Notes: a model not told the origin generated them from the sequence alone. DNA of 64,000 nt from Mycobacterium sp. E3198 (GCF_001667015.1 NZ_LZIS01000081.1:17335-81334), one strand, 5' to 3'. Positions 9,243-19,344 are shown, counted from the stretch's first letter. Numbers and translations: made by a program.

Positions 9243-11003
9243 TTACGTTCCCCCGCAAGCGGGAGACGCCCCCAGCTCGCGCACTGACAGGATGGCGAAC
9301 GAATGGCCTTCCAGCACGGTGGAATCGGTGCCGACCTTCGGCTCGCCCCACGCGAGGACCACCTCTCCCGCCACGGGCACCGTCGCCGGCTCGGTGCCCA
9401 GGTTGCACGCGATGCGCAACCCGCCGCGACCGATGCTGATCCAGCGTCGCTCCTCGTCGTAGTCGACCGTGAGGTGCTCCAGCCACGGGTCGGCCAGGTC
9501 GGCGTCGTGGTGCCGCAGGGCGATCAGATCCCGGTACACGCGCAGCAGGCGGGCGTGTTCGCCGGAGTCGACCTCCTCCCAGTCGAGCTTGGAGCGCAAA
9601 AACGTCTGCGGATCCTGGGGATCGGGGATCTCGTCGGCGTCCCAGCCGTGTTCGGCGAATTCGGCCTTGCGCCCCTCGGCGGTTGCCCGCGCCAGCTCCG
9701 GCTCGGGATGCGAGCTGAAAAACTGGAAGGGCGTCGATGCCGCCCATTCCTCGCCCATGAAAAGCATTGCGGTGTAGGGCGACCCGAGCGCCAGCGCCGC
9801 CTTGACCGCCAGCTGGCCGCCGGTCAGGTTCTGCGACGGGCGATCACCGAGCGCCCGGTTGCCGACCTGATCGTGGGTGCAGGTGTAGGCGACCAGCCGG
9901 GTGGCCGGGACGGAACCCGTGTCCAGCGGCCGCCCGTGCCGGCGGTGGCGGAACGACGAATAGGTGCCGGCGTGGAAGTAGCCGTGCCGCAGCGTCTCCG
10001 CGAGGGTGGCGAGCGACCCGAAGTCCGCGTAGTAGCCCTGGCGCTCGCCGGACACCGCGGTGTGAATGGCGTGGTGGATGTCGTCGGCCCACTGGGCGGT
10101 CAGCCCGTAGCCGCCCCGCTTGCGCGGGGTGATCAGCCGCGGGTCGTTGAGATCGCTTTCGGCGACCAGCGACAGCGGCCGGCCCAGCTGGCTTGCCAGC
10201 CAATCGGTTTCGGTGGCGAGCTCCTCGAGGATGTGGATCGCCGTGGTGTCCACCAGCGCGTGCACGGCGTCCAGGCGCAGTCCGTCGGCGTGGAAGTCGC
10301 GCATCCAGCGCAGCGCGCAGCCGATGATGTAGCGCCGCACCTCGTCGGAGTCGGCGTCGGCGATGTTGATGCCCTCGCCCCACGGGTTGCTGGCCGACGA
10401 CAGGTAGGGCCCGAAGCGCGGCAGGTAGTTCCCCGACGGGCCGAGGTGGTTGAACACCGCGTCGATCAGCACGCCGAGGCCGCGCGCGTGGCAGGCGTCG
10501 ACGAGCCGGACCAGGCCGTCGGGGCCGCCGTAGGGTTCGTGCACGCTGTACCACAGCACGCCGTCGTATCCCCAGCCGTGGGTGCCGGCGAAGGAATTGA
10601 CCGGCATCAGCTCGACGAAGTCGATGCCGAGATCGACCAGGTGGTCGAGTTTTTCGACGGCGGCGTCGAACGTGCCCGCCGGCGTGAAGGTTCCGACGTG
10701 CAGCTCGTAGATCACCGCGCCGCCGTCCAGGGACCGGCCCGTCCAGTCGCCGTCGGTCCAGCGCGCGCCGGCCGGGTCCCACAGCTGCGACCGGGCGTGC
10801 ACGCCGTCGGGCTGGCGGGCCGAGCGGGGGTCGGGCAGCACGGTCGGGTCGTCGTCGAGCAGGTATCCGTACCGGGCGTCGGGGGCCGCGTCCACGGTGG
10901 CGTGCCACCAGCCGTCGTCGGAGCGGGTCATCGGGTGCGCCGCGCCGTCGACGTCAAGGCGCACCAGCGACGGCCGGGGTGCCCACACCCGGAACTCAGT
11001 CAT
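9243..11003 (-). CDS. treZ: Maltooligosyltrehalose trehalohydrolase
   Basis: Last enzyme of the TreY-TreZ route; it releases trehalose from maltooligosyl-trehalose made by TreY. 586 residues: an N-terminal CBM48-like domain (FRVWAPRPSLVRLDVDG), then a GH13 barrel with the nucleophile in GLRLDAVHAL (~D247) and the acid/base in VAESDLND (~E279). ATG 11003 overlaps the end of treY by 8 bp, so treX-treY-treZ form one minus-strand operon. Trehalose is the carrier sugar for mycobacterial glycolipids. Confidence 0.95.
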   Translation of the reverse strand: MTEFRVWAPRPSLVRLDVDGAAHPMTRSDDGWWHATVDAAPDARYGYLLDDDPTVLPDPRSARQPDGVHARSQLWDPAGARWTDGDWTGRSLDGGAVIYELHVGTFTPAGTFDAAVEKLDHLVDLGIDFVELMPVNSFAGTHGWGYDGVLWYSVHEPYGGPDGLVRLVDACHARGLGVLIDAVFNHLGPSGNYLPRFGPYLSSASNPWGEGINIADADSDEVRRYIIGCALRWMRDFHADGLRLDAVHALVDTTAIHILEELATETDWLASQLGRPLSLVAESDLNDPRLITPRKRGGYGLTAQWADDIHHAIHTAVSGERQGYYADFGSLATLAETLRHGYFHAGTYSSFRHRRHGRPLDTGSVPATRLVAYTCTHDQVGNRALGDRPSQNLTGGQLAVKAALALGSPYTAMLFMGEEWAASTPFQFFSSHPEPELARATAEGRKAEFAEHGWDADEIPDPQDPQTFLRSKLDWEEVDSGEHARLLRVYRDLIALRHHDADLADPWLEHLTVDYDEERRWISIGRGGLRIACNLGTEPATVPVAGEVVLAWGEPKVGTDSTVLEGHSFAILSVRELGASPACGGT

Positions 11004-13296
11004 GCCGGCGTTCCAGCAGCACCACGGGCAGGTCCGAGAACAACTGGGCGGCTGACGTCGCCCCGCTGGCCACCGCGCCGTTGAGAGCGTCGGTCCAGGT
11101 GCCCTCGGGCAGCGGCAACACGGTGTTGCCCCAGCCGTTTTCGGCCAGCCGCACGGTCCAGCGGGTCACCGCGACCAGCACGTCGTCGCCGCGGCGAAAC
11201 GCCACGACGTGGTCGCTGGCCTCGCCGTCGGCGAGCACCGGGACGTAGGAGCCGTGCAGGAACGTTTCCGGGCGCGAGCGCCGCACCCGAAGCGCCGTGG
11301 TGACGACGCGCATCTTGGGGTGGTGCAGGTCTTTCAGGGCGCCGCGCCGGACGGCGTAGTCGACGGCGCGACGGTTGTCGGGATCGACCAGGCTGTCGTC
11401 CCACAGCTCGGTGCCCTGGTAGACGTCCGGAATCCCCGGCACCGTCAGCGCGAGCATCTTCTGGCCCAGCGCGTCGCTGGCCGCGTGCGAATTGAGTTGC
11501 GTCACCAGCTCGGTCAGCTGACCCGCCACCGGGCCGTCGAGGACGGTGTCCAGCCAGCGGTGCACCGCTCCCTCGAAGTCGGCGTCCGGGTCGTTCCACG
11601 ACGTGTGCCAGGCCGCCTCGCGGATGGCTTTCTCGGCGTACGCGTGCAGCCGGTCGCGCAGCCCCTGCGTCACCCGGCCGTCCACCGGCCAGACGCCGAA
11701 GATGTTCTGCCACAGGAACTGTCCGGTCGCCGGATCCGGGGAGGGGGCCGCGACCTCCCAGCGGGCCAGGAACTCGGTCCACAGCGACGGCACCTGGGAC
11801 AGCACGCCGATCCGGGCGCGCACGTCCTCGCCGCGCTTGGTGTCGTGGGTGGTCAGCGTCGTCATCGTGTGCGGCCACAACCGGGCGCGGGTCGCGGCGC
11901 TGTGGTGAAACTCGGCCAGCCCGACGCCGAACCGATGCGGTTCGCCGCCCACCTCGTTGAGCGACACCAGCCGGGCGTCGCGGTAGAACAGGCAGTCCTC
12001 GACGGCCTTGGCGGTGACCGCGCCGCAGAGTTGCTGCAGCCGGGTGGCCGGCTCGACGGCGCGGGCCAGCGCCGCCGCGAGCACCTCCAGTGCGGGCCCC
12101 AATTGCGGTGCTTCCGCCTGGGTTTCGGCCAGCGCGGTGGGCAGCAACGCGACCAGGCCGGGGTAATCGCTGCGGTAGACGCCGATGTGGGTCAGCAGGG
12201 CGGCGACCGCCTCGGGCAGCAGCGGGTGGTCGGTGCCCGCCGCGGCCGCGATGGCCCGGCGCAGGCGGGCCAGCTCGCTGGCCAGCGTCACGGTGGCCGC
12301 GCGGATCTTGAGCTCGGCGAGCAGCTTCGGCATCGCGTGGTAGTCCACTCCCGCCGACGCGACCAGCGCGGTGAGCGCCTCCTCGCCGGCCGGGTCGACG
12401 AAGACCCCACCGACCTGGCGCAGCACGTCGTAGCCGGTGGTTCCCGCCACCGGCAGGGTGGGCTCGAGCGCCTCGTCGACGGCCAGGATCTTCTCGATGA
12501 CGATCCAGGCGTCCGGGCCGACCAGCTGCCGCAGCCGCGCCAGATAGCCGCCCGGGTCGGACAATCCGTCGGGGTGATCGATGCGGACGCCGTCGACGAG
12601 TCCCTCGCCGAACCAGCGGGCGACCTCGGCGTGGCTGGCGTCGAACACGTCGCGATCCTCCTGCCGCAGGCCGGCCAGCGAGGTGATCGAGAAGAAGCGC
12701 CGGTAGCCGCAGACCCCGTTGCGCCAGCCCACCATCCGGTAGTGCTGGCGGTCATGAACTTCAAGGCCGCTGCCCTCGCCGGTGCCAGGCGCGATGGGCA
12801 GCGCCAGGTCGCCCAGCCGCAGCAGGTCCCCGTCGACCTTCGCCTCGGCGGCGTCGTCGTCAGAACCCAAGATCGGCAATACGATTCGGCCGCCCTCGTC
12901 GAGGTCCCAGTCGATGTCGAAGAACGCCGCGTACCGCGAGTCCCGGCCGTGCCGCAACACGTCCCACCACCACGCATTCTGCTGCGGGTCGTCGATGCCG
13001 ACGTGGTTGGGCACGACGTCGATGATCAGTCCCATGCCGCGCGCCCGGGCCGCGGCGGACAACCGCGCCAGGCCGTCGGGTCCGCCGAGCTCCTCGGAGA
13101 CGGTGGTCGGGTCGGTGACGTCATACCCGTGGTTGGACCCGCGCGCCGCGGTCAATATCGGGGACAGGTACAGGTGGGTCACCCCGAGGTCGGCGAGGTA
13201 GTCCAGCAGGTTTTCGGCGTCGGCGAACGTGAACGCGAATCCGCTGGAATCACCCCGCAGCTGGAGCCGGTAGGTGGACAGAACTGGTAAGGCCAT
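10996..13296 (-). CDS. treY: Maltooligosyltrehalose synthase
   Basis: Converts the reducing-end glucose of a glucan to a trehalose end. The 766-codon GH13 enzyme shows the family start STYRLQL and ADLGVTHLYLSPIL, the nucleophile region GVRIDHPDGL (~D240) and the acid/base region IVIEKILAVDE (~E267). It lies 3 bp after treX and overlaps treZ by 8 bp. Equivalent to M. tuberculosis Rv1563c. Confidence 0.95.
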   Translation of the reverse strand: MALPVLSTYRLQLRGDSSGFAFTFADAENLLDYLADLGVTHLYLSPILTAARGSNHGYDVTDPTTVSEELGGPDGLARLSAAARARGMGLIIDVVPNHVGIDDPQQNAWWWDVLRHGRDSRYAAFFDIDWDLDEGGRIVLPILGSDDDAAEAKVDGDLLRLGDLALPIAPGTGEGSGLEVHDRQHYRMVGWRNGVCGYRRFFSITSLAGLRQEDRDVFDASHAEVARWFGEGLVDGVRIDHPDGLSDPGGYLARLRQLVGPDAWIVIEKILAVDEALEPTLPVAGTTGYDVLRQVGGVFVDPAGEEALTALVASAGVDYHAMPKLLAELKIRAATVTLASELARLRRAIAAAAGTDHPLLPEAVAALLTHIGVYRSDYPGLVALLPTALAETQAEAPQLGPALEVLAAALARAVEPATRLQQLCGAVTAKAVEDCLFYRDARLVSLNEVGGEPHRFGVGLAEFHHSAATRARLWPHTMTTLTTHDTKRGEDVRARIGVLSQVPSLWTEFLARWEVAAPSPDPATGQFLWQNIFGVWPVDGRVTQGLRDRLHAYAEKAIREAAWHTSWNDPDADFEGAVHRWLDTVLDGPVAGQLTELVTQLNSHAASDALGQKMLALTVPGIPDVYQGTELWDDSLVDPDNRRAVDYAVRRGALKDLHHPKMRVVTTALRVRRSRPETFLHGSYVPVLADGEASDHVVAFRRGDDVLVAVTRWTVRLAENGWGNTVLPLPEGTWTDALNGAVASGATSAAQLFSDLPVVLLERRHD

Positions 13297-13299
13297 GCG

Positions 13300-15504
13300 T
13301 CACAAGGTCTTACGAAGGACCAGTAGCGAGCGCGAGGGAAGCGACACCTTCTCCTGGGCGGTCATCACCTGGTCGGCCCCGTCCTTGAAGCCGGCCGGCT
13401 CGTTGGTATCCAGCTCCACGGTCCACTCCCGGGCGTAGTCGTCGGGCGGCATGACGAACTCGATCGGTTCGTCGCCGGCGTTGAAGCACAACAAAAACGA
13501 GTCGTCGACCACCCGCTCACCGCGGGCGTTCGGCGCGGTGATCGCCTCGCCGTTGAGGAACACCGCGACGCACTTGTGGATGCTTTCACCCCAGTCCTCA
13601 TGCGTCATCTCGCGGCTGCTCGGGTTGAGCCAGGCAATATCGCGGACCTCGTCGCCGGTGCGGATCGGCTCGCCCTCGAAGAAGCGGCGCCGGCGGAACA
13701 CCGGGTGGTGCTTGCGCAGGGTGGTCACCTTGCGCGCAAACGCCAGCAGGTCCGCGTTCTTGTCGACCAATGACCAGTCCATCCAAGACAATTCGGAGTC
13801 CTGGCAGTAGACGTTGTTGTTGCCGTTCTGGGTGCGCCCAAACTCGTCGCCGTGCGCGATCATCGGCGTGCCCTGGCTGAGCATCAGGGTCGCCCAGAAG
13901 TTGCGCATCTGGCGGTTCCGCAGCTCGATGATGTCGGGGTCGTCGGTGGGGCCTTCGACGCCGCAGTTCCACGATCGGTTGTGGCTTTCGCCGTCCCGGT
14001 TGTCCTCGCCGTTGGCCAGGTTGTGCTTCTCGTTGTAGGACACCAGGTCGGCCAGCGTGAACCCGTCGTGAGCGGTGACGAAGTTGATGCTGGCGCTGGG
14101 CCGTCGACCGGTCACCTCATAGAGGTCCGACGACCCGGTCAGCCGGGAAGCGAACTCGCCCAGGGTTGCGGGCTCGCCCCGCCAGTAGTCACGCACAGTA
14201 TCGCGATACTTCCCGTTCCACTCGGTCCACAAACCCGGGAAGTTTCCGACCTGGTAGCCGCCCTCGCCGACGTCCCACGGCTCGGCGATCAATTTGACCT
14301 GGCTGACCACCGGATCCTGCTGCACCAGGTCGAAAAACGCGCTCAGCCGGTCGACGTCGTGCAGCTCGCGGGCCAGCGTCGCGGCCAGGTCGAAGCGGAA
14401 CCCGTCGACGTGCATCTCGGTCACCCAGTAGCGCAGCGAGTCCATGATCAGCTGCAGCACGTGCGGGTGGCGGGGATTGAGGCTGTTGCCGGTGCCGGTG
14501 TAGTCCTTGTACAGCCGCAGATCCTCGTCGACGAGCCGGTAGTAGGCGGCGTTGTCGATGCCGCGGAAGTTGATCGTCGGGCCGAGGTGGTTTCCTTCGG
14601 CGGTGTGGTTGTAGACCACGTCGAGGATCACCTCGATGCCGGCCTCATGAAAGCTGCGCACCATGGATTTGAACTCCGCGACGCTCGCCTTGCGATTGGC
14701 CGCGTACTGGTTGTGCGGGGCGAAGAAGCCAAAAGTGTTGTAGCCCCAGTAGTTTCGCAGCCCCAGGTCGAGCAGCCGCGAGTCGTGCATGAACTGGTGG
14801 ACCGGCATGAGCTCGATGGCGGTGACGCCGAGCGACTTGAGGTGATCGATCACCACGGGGTGGCCCAGCCCGGCGTAGGTGCCCCGTAGCTCCTCGGGCA
14901 CGCCGGGATGGGTTTGCGTCATGCCCTTGACGTGGGCCTCGTAGATGACGGTCTCGTGGTACGGGGTGAGCGGCGCGCGGTCGGACCCCCAGTCGAAGAA
15001 CGGGTTGCTCACCACGCTGGTCATGGTGTGTCCGAGCGAGTCGATCATCGGCGGGGTGCCGGGGTCGGCACCGTCCGCGTTGGGGCCGTCGGGGGTGACG
15101 GCCGCGAGGTCGTAGGAATACAGCGCCTGGCCGAAGGTGAAGTCACCGTGAAACGCCTTGCCGTACGGGTCCAGCAGCAGCTTGCTCGGGTCACACCGGT
15201 GGCCGGCGGCCGGATCCCACGGCCCGTGGACACGAAAGCCGTAGCGTTGCCCCGGCGTGATGTTCGGCAGGTAGGCGTGCCAGACGTATCCGTCGACCTC
15301 GTCGAGGGCGATCCGCGACTCGTCGCCGTTGTCGTCGATCAAGCACAAGTCGACCCGCTCGGCGATCTCGGAGAACAGCGAAAAGTTGGTTCCCGCGCCG
15401 TCATAGGAGGCGCCGAGTGGGTAGGGGTTGCCCGGCCAAACGGTGGCCAGCGTGGGCCGTTGGTTACCAGCGCCTGTTTCTGAAGCGGGTTTGTCGGTCG
15501 GCAT
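13300..15504 (-). CDS. treX: Glycogen debranching enzyme (isoamylase type)
   Basis: Cleaves alpha-1,6 branches of glycogen to feed TreY. About 734 residues: N-terminal CBM48 (GASYDGAGTNFSLFSE), then the GH13 barrel with GFRFDLAATLAR (~D371) and KLIAEPWDVG (~E407), and QGTPMIAHGDEFG near the end of the barrel. Adjacent GTG (15507) and ATG (15504) codons are possible starts; ATG is preceded by AAGG. First gene of the trehalose operon. Confidence 0.95.
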   Translation of the reverse strand: MPTDKPASETGAGNQRPTLATVWPGNPYPLGASYDGAGTNFSLFSEIAERVDLCLIDDNGDESRIALDEVDGYVWHAYLPNITPGQRYGFRVHGPWDPAAGHRCDPSKLLLDPYGKAFHGDFTFGQALYSYDLAAVTPDGPNADGADPGTPPMIDSLGHTMTSVVSNPFFDWGSDRAPLTPYHETVIYEAHVKGMTQTHPGVPEELRGTYAGLGHPVVIDHLKSLGVTAIELMPVHQFMHDSRLLDLGLRNYWGYNTFGFFAPHNQYAANRKASVAEFKSMVRSFHEAGIEVILDVVYNHTAEGNHLGPTINFRGIDNAAYYRLVDEDLRLYKDYTGTGNSLNPRHPHVLQLIMDSLRYWVTEMHVDGFRFDLAATLARELHDVDRLSAFFDLVQQDPVVSQVKLIAEPWDVGEGGYQVGNFPGLWTEWNGKYRDTVRDYWRGEPATLGEFASRLTGSSDLYEVTGRRPSASINFVTAHDGFTLADLVSYNEKHNLANGEDNRDGESHNRSWNCGVEGPTDDPDIIELRNRQMRNFWATLMLSQGTPMIAHGDEFGRTQNGNNNVYCQDSELSWMDWSLVDKNADLLAFARKVTTLRKHHPVFRRRRFFEGEPIRTGDEVRDIAWLNPSSREMTHEDWGESIHKCVAVFLNGEAITAPNARGERVVDDSFLLCFNAGDEPIEFVMPPDDYAREWTVELDTNEPAGFKDGADQVMTAQEKVSLPSRSLLVLRKTL

Positions 15505-15541
15505 CACATGACCTTATCGGCGCCCGCGGTGCGCCCGCCGG

Positions 15542-17704
15542 TTACCACCAACCGGTGCTGGACCCGATCTGACGGCCCAGCTCGGTCGTCATGGTGCGTA
15601 CGTAGGTGGGCGACAGGTGGTGAGCGCCGTGATAAATGAGCACGTTTCCCTCGACCGGGCGGCAGACGTCGGCGCGGCAAATCGCGTCCGACATGTCCAG
15701 GACCTTGAGCAGCGGGAACTGCGCGACGAAGTCGAGGGTCTGATTGCGATCGGAGAGCACGTCGGAGCGCTTGACGGCGCAGGACTGCGGGCTGCCACCC
15801 TTCTTGGCCAGGCAGTCCGCGGGGTCGAACGGTTTGCCGTCCTTGACCAGCCACGGGGTGTCGCGCATGCCGAGGATCGGAATGTTGTTGTCGGACAACG
15901 TTTGCCAGATGCCGATGTAGGTCGCCGGCATCACGTCGCCGGCCTTGATGTTCCACGGTCGGGTCGTCGTGGTGAACACGTAGTCCGGCCGGTCGTCGAC
16001 CAGCTTGTTCATCGTCCGCTGCACCCACTCGCGGCACTGCATGTACGGGGCGTTGTTGCCCATGATCAGCGGCACTTCCTCGGTGGACAGCGGGCAGCCC
16101 ATCTTGAGGTACGTGACCACCTTGAAGTGATGCATGCGGCCGAGCAGGTCCAGCGCGGGCAGCCAGTGCTCGGCGTGCGACCCGCCGGCCAGGGCGATGG
16201 TCCGCGTCGCGGCCACGTCGCCGTAGGAGCAGTTGACGACGGTCGGGTTGACGAAGTCGCTGATGCAGCCGTCCCGGGTCGAGACCGGAAGGTCGTCCTT
16301 GATCTCCAGGACGGTGGGCCGCATCGGCAGCGCCGGCACCCGCGCGTGTTCGGTCAGGGCACGCGCGCCGGGGTAGTCCTGCGGGTTGAGGACGCTGAGT
16401 TCCTTACCCGCCGCGCGCAACACCGTGACGTGCTGACGCCAGGTAAACGACGTCGCGGTCAGCGTGACACCGAGCAGCACCACCATCGATCCCAGCGCCA
16501 TCGTCGGGCGGCGCAGGCGCAGCCACCAGGGGACCACGGGGGCTTGCGCAACCGACCCGGCCGGCGCGGCGCCGGTGGGCGCCCGGTAGCGCAGCGGGTC
16601 CTCGATGAGGCGCGTGGTCAGGTAGGCCAGCACCCCGGAGACCAGCAGCAGCACCGTGCCGTCGACGAAGCCGGCGTGCTTGTGGCCGCTGTAGGACAGC
16701 CAGAAGATGAGCAGCGGCCAGTGCCACAGGTACAGCGAGTAGGCCATCGCGCCCAGCGCCACCAGGGGCCCGGCGGCCAGCACCCGATTCGGCAGCGGCA
16801 TCCGGTTTTTTGCGCCGGCAGGCAGGTTGGCCCCGGCGAGGATCATCAGCATGGTGGCCCCGACGGGGACCAGCGCCCACGGTCCGGGGAATTCCTTGAC
16901 GCCGTCGATCAGCGCCCCGCACGACACGATCGCGGCCAGCGCCGCGGTGGCGACGACGGTGCGCAGCCACGTCGGCCAGCGCACGTAGGGCACGGCGGCG
17001 CCGACGAGCGCGCCCAGCAGCAACTCCCACGCCCGGGCGAAACTGTCGTAGTAGGCGATCGCCTGGTTGTCCTGGTGGGCGACGATCGCATACCCGAACG
17101 AGGCCACCGTGAGCGCGCTGAGCAGCACCAAAAACACGGTCCGGCGGCGCTCGCCGAGCCGGCGGAACGCGTACGCGCAGCCGGCGATCAGCAACAGGAA
17201 CGCGATGTAGAACTGGCCCTGCACCGACATGGACCAGATGTGCTGCAGCGGGGTGACGGCTTCACCGGCCCGCAGATAGTCGGATGCGGAGTTGGCCAGC
17301 TCCCAGTTCTGGTAGTAGCCCAGGCTGGCCAGGCTCTGATCGGCGAAGGTTTCCCAGCGGGTTTCCGGCTGCACCAGGATCGTCAGCAGTCCGCAGCCGG
17401 CCAGGACCACGACCAGGGCGGGGAGCAGGCGGCGGACCAGCCGGACCACCTCGGCGACCGGCGACAACGCGAGGTCCGGGCTGAGCGCGGCGCGCAGGAT
17501 TTTCCCGCCGAAAAAGAAGCCCGACAGCGCCAGGAAGACGTCCACCCCGCCGGAAACGCGGCCGAACCAGATGTGGAACATGGCGACCAGCGCGATCGCG
17601 ATGCCGCGCAGGCCGTCGAGGTCGTAGCGATAGAAGCCCGCCGCGCGCGCAGCCACCGGTTCCGCAGGGGCAACCGGTGGGCGGGGCGGTGACAGACTCT
17701 GCAT
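15542..17704 (-). CDS. AT3 (OafA-type) membrane acyltransferase with C-terminal SGNH-like domain
   Basis: 720 residues. The N-terminal ~390 residues form an acyltransferase-3 membrane domain (YDLDGLRGIAIALVAMFHIW with the catalytic His, then FLALSGFFFGG and ten or so hydrophobic segments). The C-terminal ~300 residues resemble an SGNH hydrolase/transferase domain outside the membrane. The usual GDS block reads GGSH (~507), keeping the Ser, and the DxxH block reads HGAHH (~694), lacking the Asp, so the SGNH domain may be weakened. It sits 37 bp upstream of treX on the same strand, as Rv1565c does in M. tuberculosis. It probably acylates a cell-envelope sugar or peptidoglycan; the target is unknown. 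Confidence 0.85.
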   Translation of the reverse strand: MQSLSPPRPPVAPAEPVAARAAGFYRYDLDGLRGIAIALVAMFHIWFGRVSGGVDVFLALSGFFFGGKILRAALSPDLALSPVAEVVRLVRRLLPALVVVLAGCGLLTILVQPETRWETFADQSLASLGYYQNWELANSASDYLRAGEAVTPLQHIWSMSVQGQFYIAFLLLIAGCAYAFRRLGERRRTVFLVLLSALTVASFGYAIVAHQDNQAIAYYDSFARAWELLLGALVGAAVPYVRWPTWLRTVVATAALAAIVSCGALIDGVKEFPGPWALVPVGATMLMILAGANLPAGAKNRMPLPNRVLAAGPLVALGAMAYSLYLWHWPLLIFWLSYSGHKHAGFVDGTVLLLVSGVLAYLTTRLIEDPLRYRAPTGAAPAGSVAQAPVVPWWLRLRRPTMALGSMVVLLGVTLTATSFTWRQHVTVLRAAGKELSVLNPQDYPGARALTEHARVPALPMRPTVLEIKDDLPVSTRDGCISDFVNPTVVNCSYGDVAATRTIALAGGSHAEHWLPALDLLGRMHHFKVVTYLKMGCPLSTEEVPLIMGNNAPYMQCREWVQRTMNKLVDDRPDYVFTTTTRPWNIKAGDVMPATYIGIWQTLSDNNIPILGMRDTPWLVKDGKPFDPADCLAKKGGSPQSCAVKRSDVLSDRNQTLDFVAQFPLLKVLDMSDAICRADVCRPVEGNVLIYHGAHHLSPTYVRTMTTELGRQIGSSTGWW

Positions 17705-17795
17705 GGTCGACCGCCAATTTACCGAAAACCGCCACCCGCTCCCGAGTGGAGCGAGTGGCGGCCGTTCGGCGGGTCGGGGAATCCCGCGCGGGGGG

Positions 17796-18575
17796 TTACC
17801 GGGTGATGCCGTACGGAGCCGGCTGCACCTGGGCCTGCTGCACCGGCGGCTGCAGGAGCGGCAGCTGCTGCAGGGGCGCCTGTTGCGCCGGGACTTGCTG
17901 GACCGGGGCCTGTTGCGCGGGGACCTGCTGGACGGGCGCCTGCTGGACCGGGGCCTGTTGCGTGGGCACCTGCTGGACCGGGGCCTGCTGCAGCGGGGCC
18001 TGTTGCGTGGGCACCTGCTGGAGTGGGGCCTGCTGCGCGGGCAGCTGCTGAATCGGGGCCTGCTGGAACGGCGCCTGTTGGACGCCGAGCACCCGGACCA
18101 GGTAGGGCGTCATGCCGTTGGCGCGCACGGGCGACACCTGGACGACGTCGCCCACCTCCAGCATCTGGTTGTTGCCGAGGTACATCGCCACGCTCTGGGT
18201 GCCTTCGGGGCCGTAGAAGATCAGGTCGCCGCGGCGCGCCTGCTGCGGCAGGACCTTCTGGCCGGTGCGGTAGATCTCACCGGAGGACCGTGGCAGCTTG
18301 ATGCCGGCGCCCGCGTAGGCGTACTGCATCAGGCCCGAGGCGTCGAAACCGACGGTCATGGCGCCGGTGCCCTTGCCGCGCGAGGGGCCGGTGATACCGC
18401 CGCCGGCCCAGGAAAACGGCACCCCGCGCTGCGAAAGGCCGCGCATGACGACGATGTCGGTGGCCTGCTGGTAGTCCATCGACCTGGTGCCGGGGTCGGC
18501 GGTCGCGATGCCGGCGGTGACCACCGGGGCCACCAGCATCGCGATACCGATCGCGAAAGCGTAGATGCGTTTCAT
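17796..18575 (-). CDS. ripD: RipD-like NlpC/P60 protein with inactive catalytic site
   Basis: About 259 residues starting at ATG 18575, where a signal peptide begins (MKRIYAFAIGIAMLVAPVV, Ala-x-Ala before DPGTRS). The NlpC/P60 domain is present but the catalytic Cys is Ala (GFDASGLMQY instead of DCSGL) and the expected His is Ser (QSVAMYLG instead of HVAIYLG). The same losses are known in M. tuberculosis RipD (Rv1566c), which binds but does not cut peptidoglycan. The C-terminal ~85 residues are QQAPVQQVP-type repeats. Exported, probably a peptidoglycan-binding protein. Confidence 0.9.
   Translation of the reverse strand: MKRIYAFAIGIAMLVAPVVTAGIATADPGTRSMDYQQATDIVVMRGLSQRGVPFSWAGGGITGPSRGKGTGAMTVGFDASGLMQYAYAGAGIKLPRSSGEIYRTGQKVLPQQARRGDLIFYGPEGTQSVAMYLGNNQMLEVGDVVQVSPVRANGMTPYLVRVLGVQQAPFQQAPIQQLPAQQAPLQQVPTQQAPLQQAPVQQVPTQQAPVQQAPVQQVPAQQAPVQQVPAQQAPLQQLPLLQPPVQQAQVQPAPYGITR
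17820..18085 (-). repeat. Tandem coding repeats (Gln/Ala/Pro) in the RipD-like tail
   Basis: Degenerate repeats with a period of roughly 30 bases encode QQAPxQQxPxQ units. On the plus strand they read as variations of CTGCTGGACCGGGGCCTGTT. Copy number is likely to vary between strains by slippage. They lie wholly within the coding sequence. Confidence 0.85.
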
Positions 18576-18872
18576 TGGGATCCCCACCTTCTTGGGTCCT
18601 GGGCCTCCGTCGCGGTGACTTCGCGCATCGGCCGCTATTGCAGGCGGTGAGGGCCTCCCCGTCGGGGCCCGACGCCGCTGCATGACGCTTGGAATGAATC
18701 CCGCCGCTAGCCGGCTTGATTCACACCAGTCACTACAGACACTTTTACAACAGAAGGCGCGGCCGGAAAATAGCTGGTGAGGTCCACGAAGGATTATTTG
18801 TCGTAACGTGACCGGACGGTGACTGGCCGGCCCAATCCGGCCCGCGCAGTTGTGATTTGGGTCTCAGTCCGC

Positions 18873-19295
18873 TCAGAGCCAGTAGCGCGCGCTGAACGCG
18901 GTCAGGATCGAACCGACCACCGAGGCGACCATGAGCAGGGCGAGGGACAGGACCGGCCAGAAGGACATGTACCAGCCCTTCAGGAGCGACACGAACGGGC
19001 CGATCCCGGCCGCTGCGATGGCGGCGCCGATGCCGCCCCACACCAGCGGGCGGATGTAGAAGTCGACCCCGAAGGGCACCGGCCCGCAGTCGTCGCCCTC
19101 GCACACGTGCGCGAGGAAGCCGAAAAGGCGCGCCGGCCACGTCGTCGCCGTCGCGAGGACGACCAGGAGCACCAGCAGCGTCACGGTGCAGACGACGTCC
19201 CAGGGGACGATCCGCAGGCGCAGCACCCGGGGTGCCTGGTGGGGCTCGTCGGGCGCCGGCGGGGCAACGATGCGGTCACCTGGATTGGGGTCCAT
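18873..19295 (-). CDS. Small integral membrane protein (Rv1567c-like)
   Basis: 140 residues with about four hydrophobic segments (~34-50, ~84-98, ~100-112 and ~116-132) and a loop containing CEGDDCGP between the first two. No enzyme motif is seen. Its position between ripD and bioA and its length match M. tuberculosis Rv1567c, a conserved hypothetical membrane protein. Function unknown. Confidence 0.8.
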   Translation of the reverse strand: MDPNPGDRIVAPPAPDEPHQAPRVLRLRIVPWDVVCTVTLLVLLVVLATATTWPARLFGFLAHVCEGDDCGPVPFGVDFYIRPLVWGGIGAAIAAAGIGPFVSLLKGWYMSFWPVLSLALLMVASVVGSILTAFSARYWL

Positions 19296-19344
19296 GGCCT
19301 TAGATGGTCCCCGATGGCCGCGATTTGTGCGAGCCGGTCTGCTT

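Noticed and set aside
17820..18085. Direct repeats resembling a CRISPR array
   Set aside because: The units are in frame inside the RipD-like gene and encode QQAP repeats. There are no unique spacers and no cas genes.
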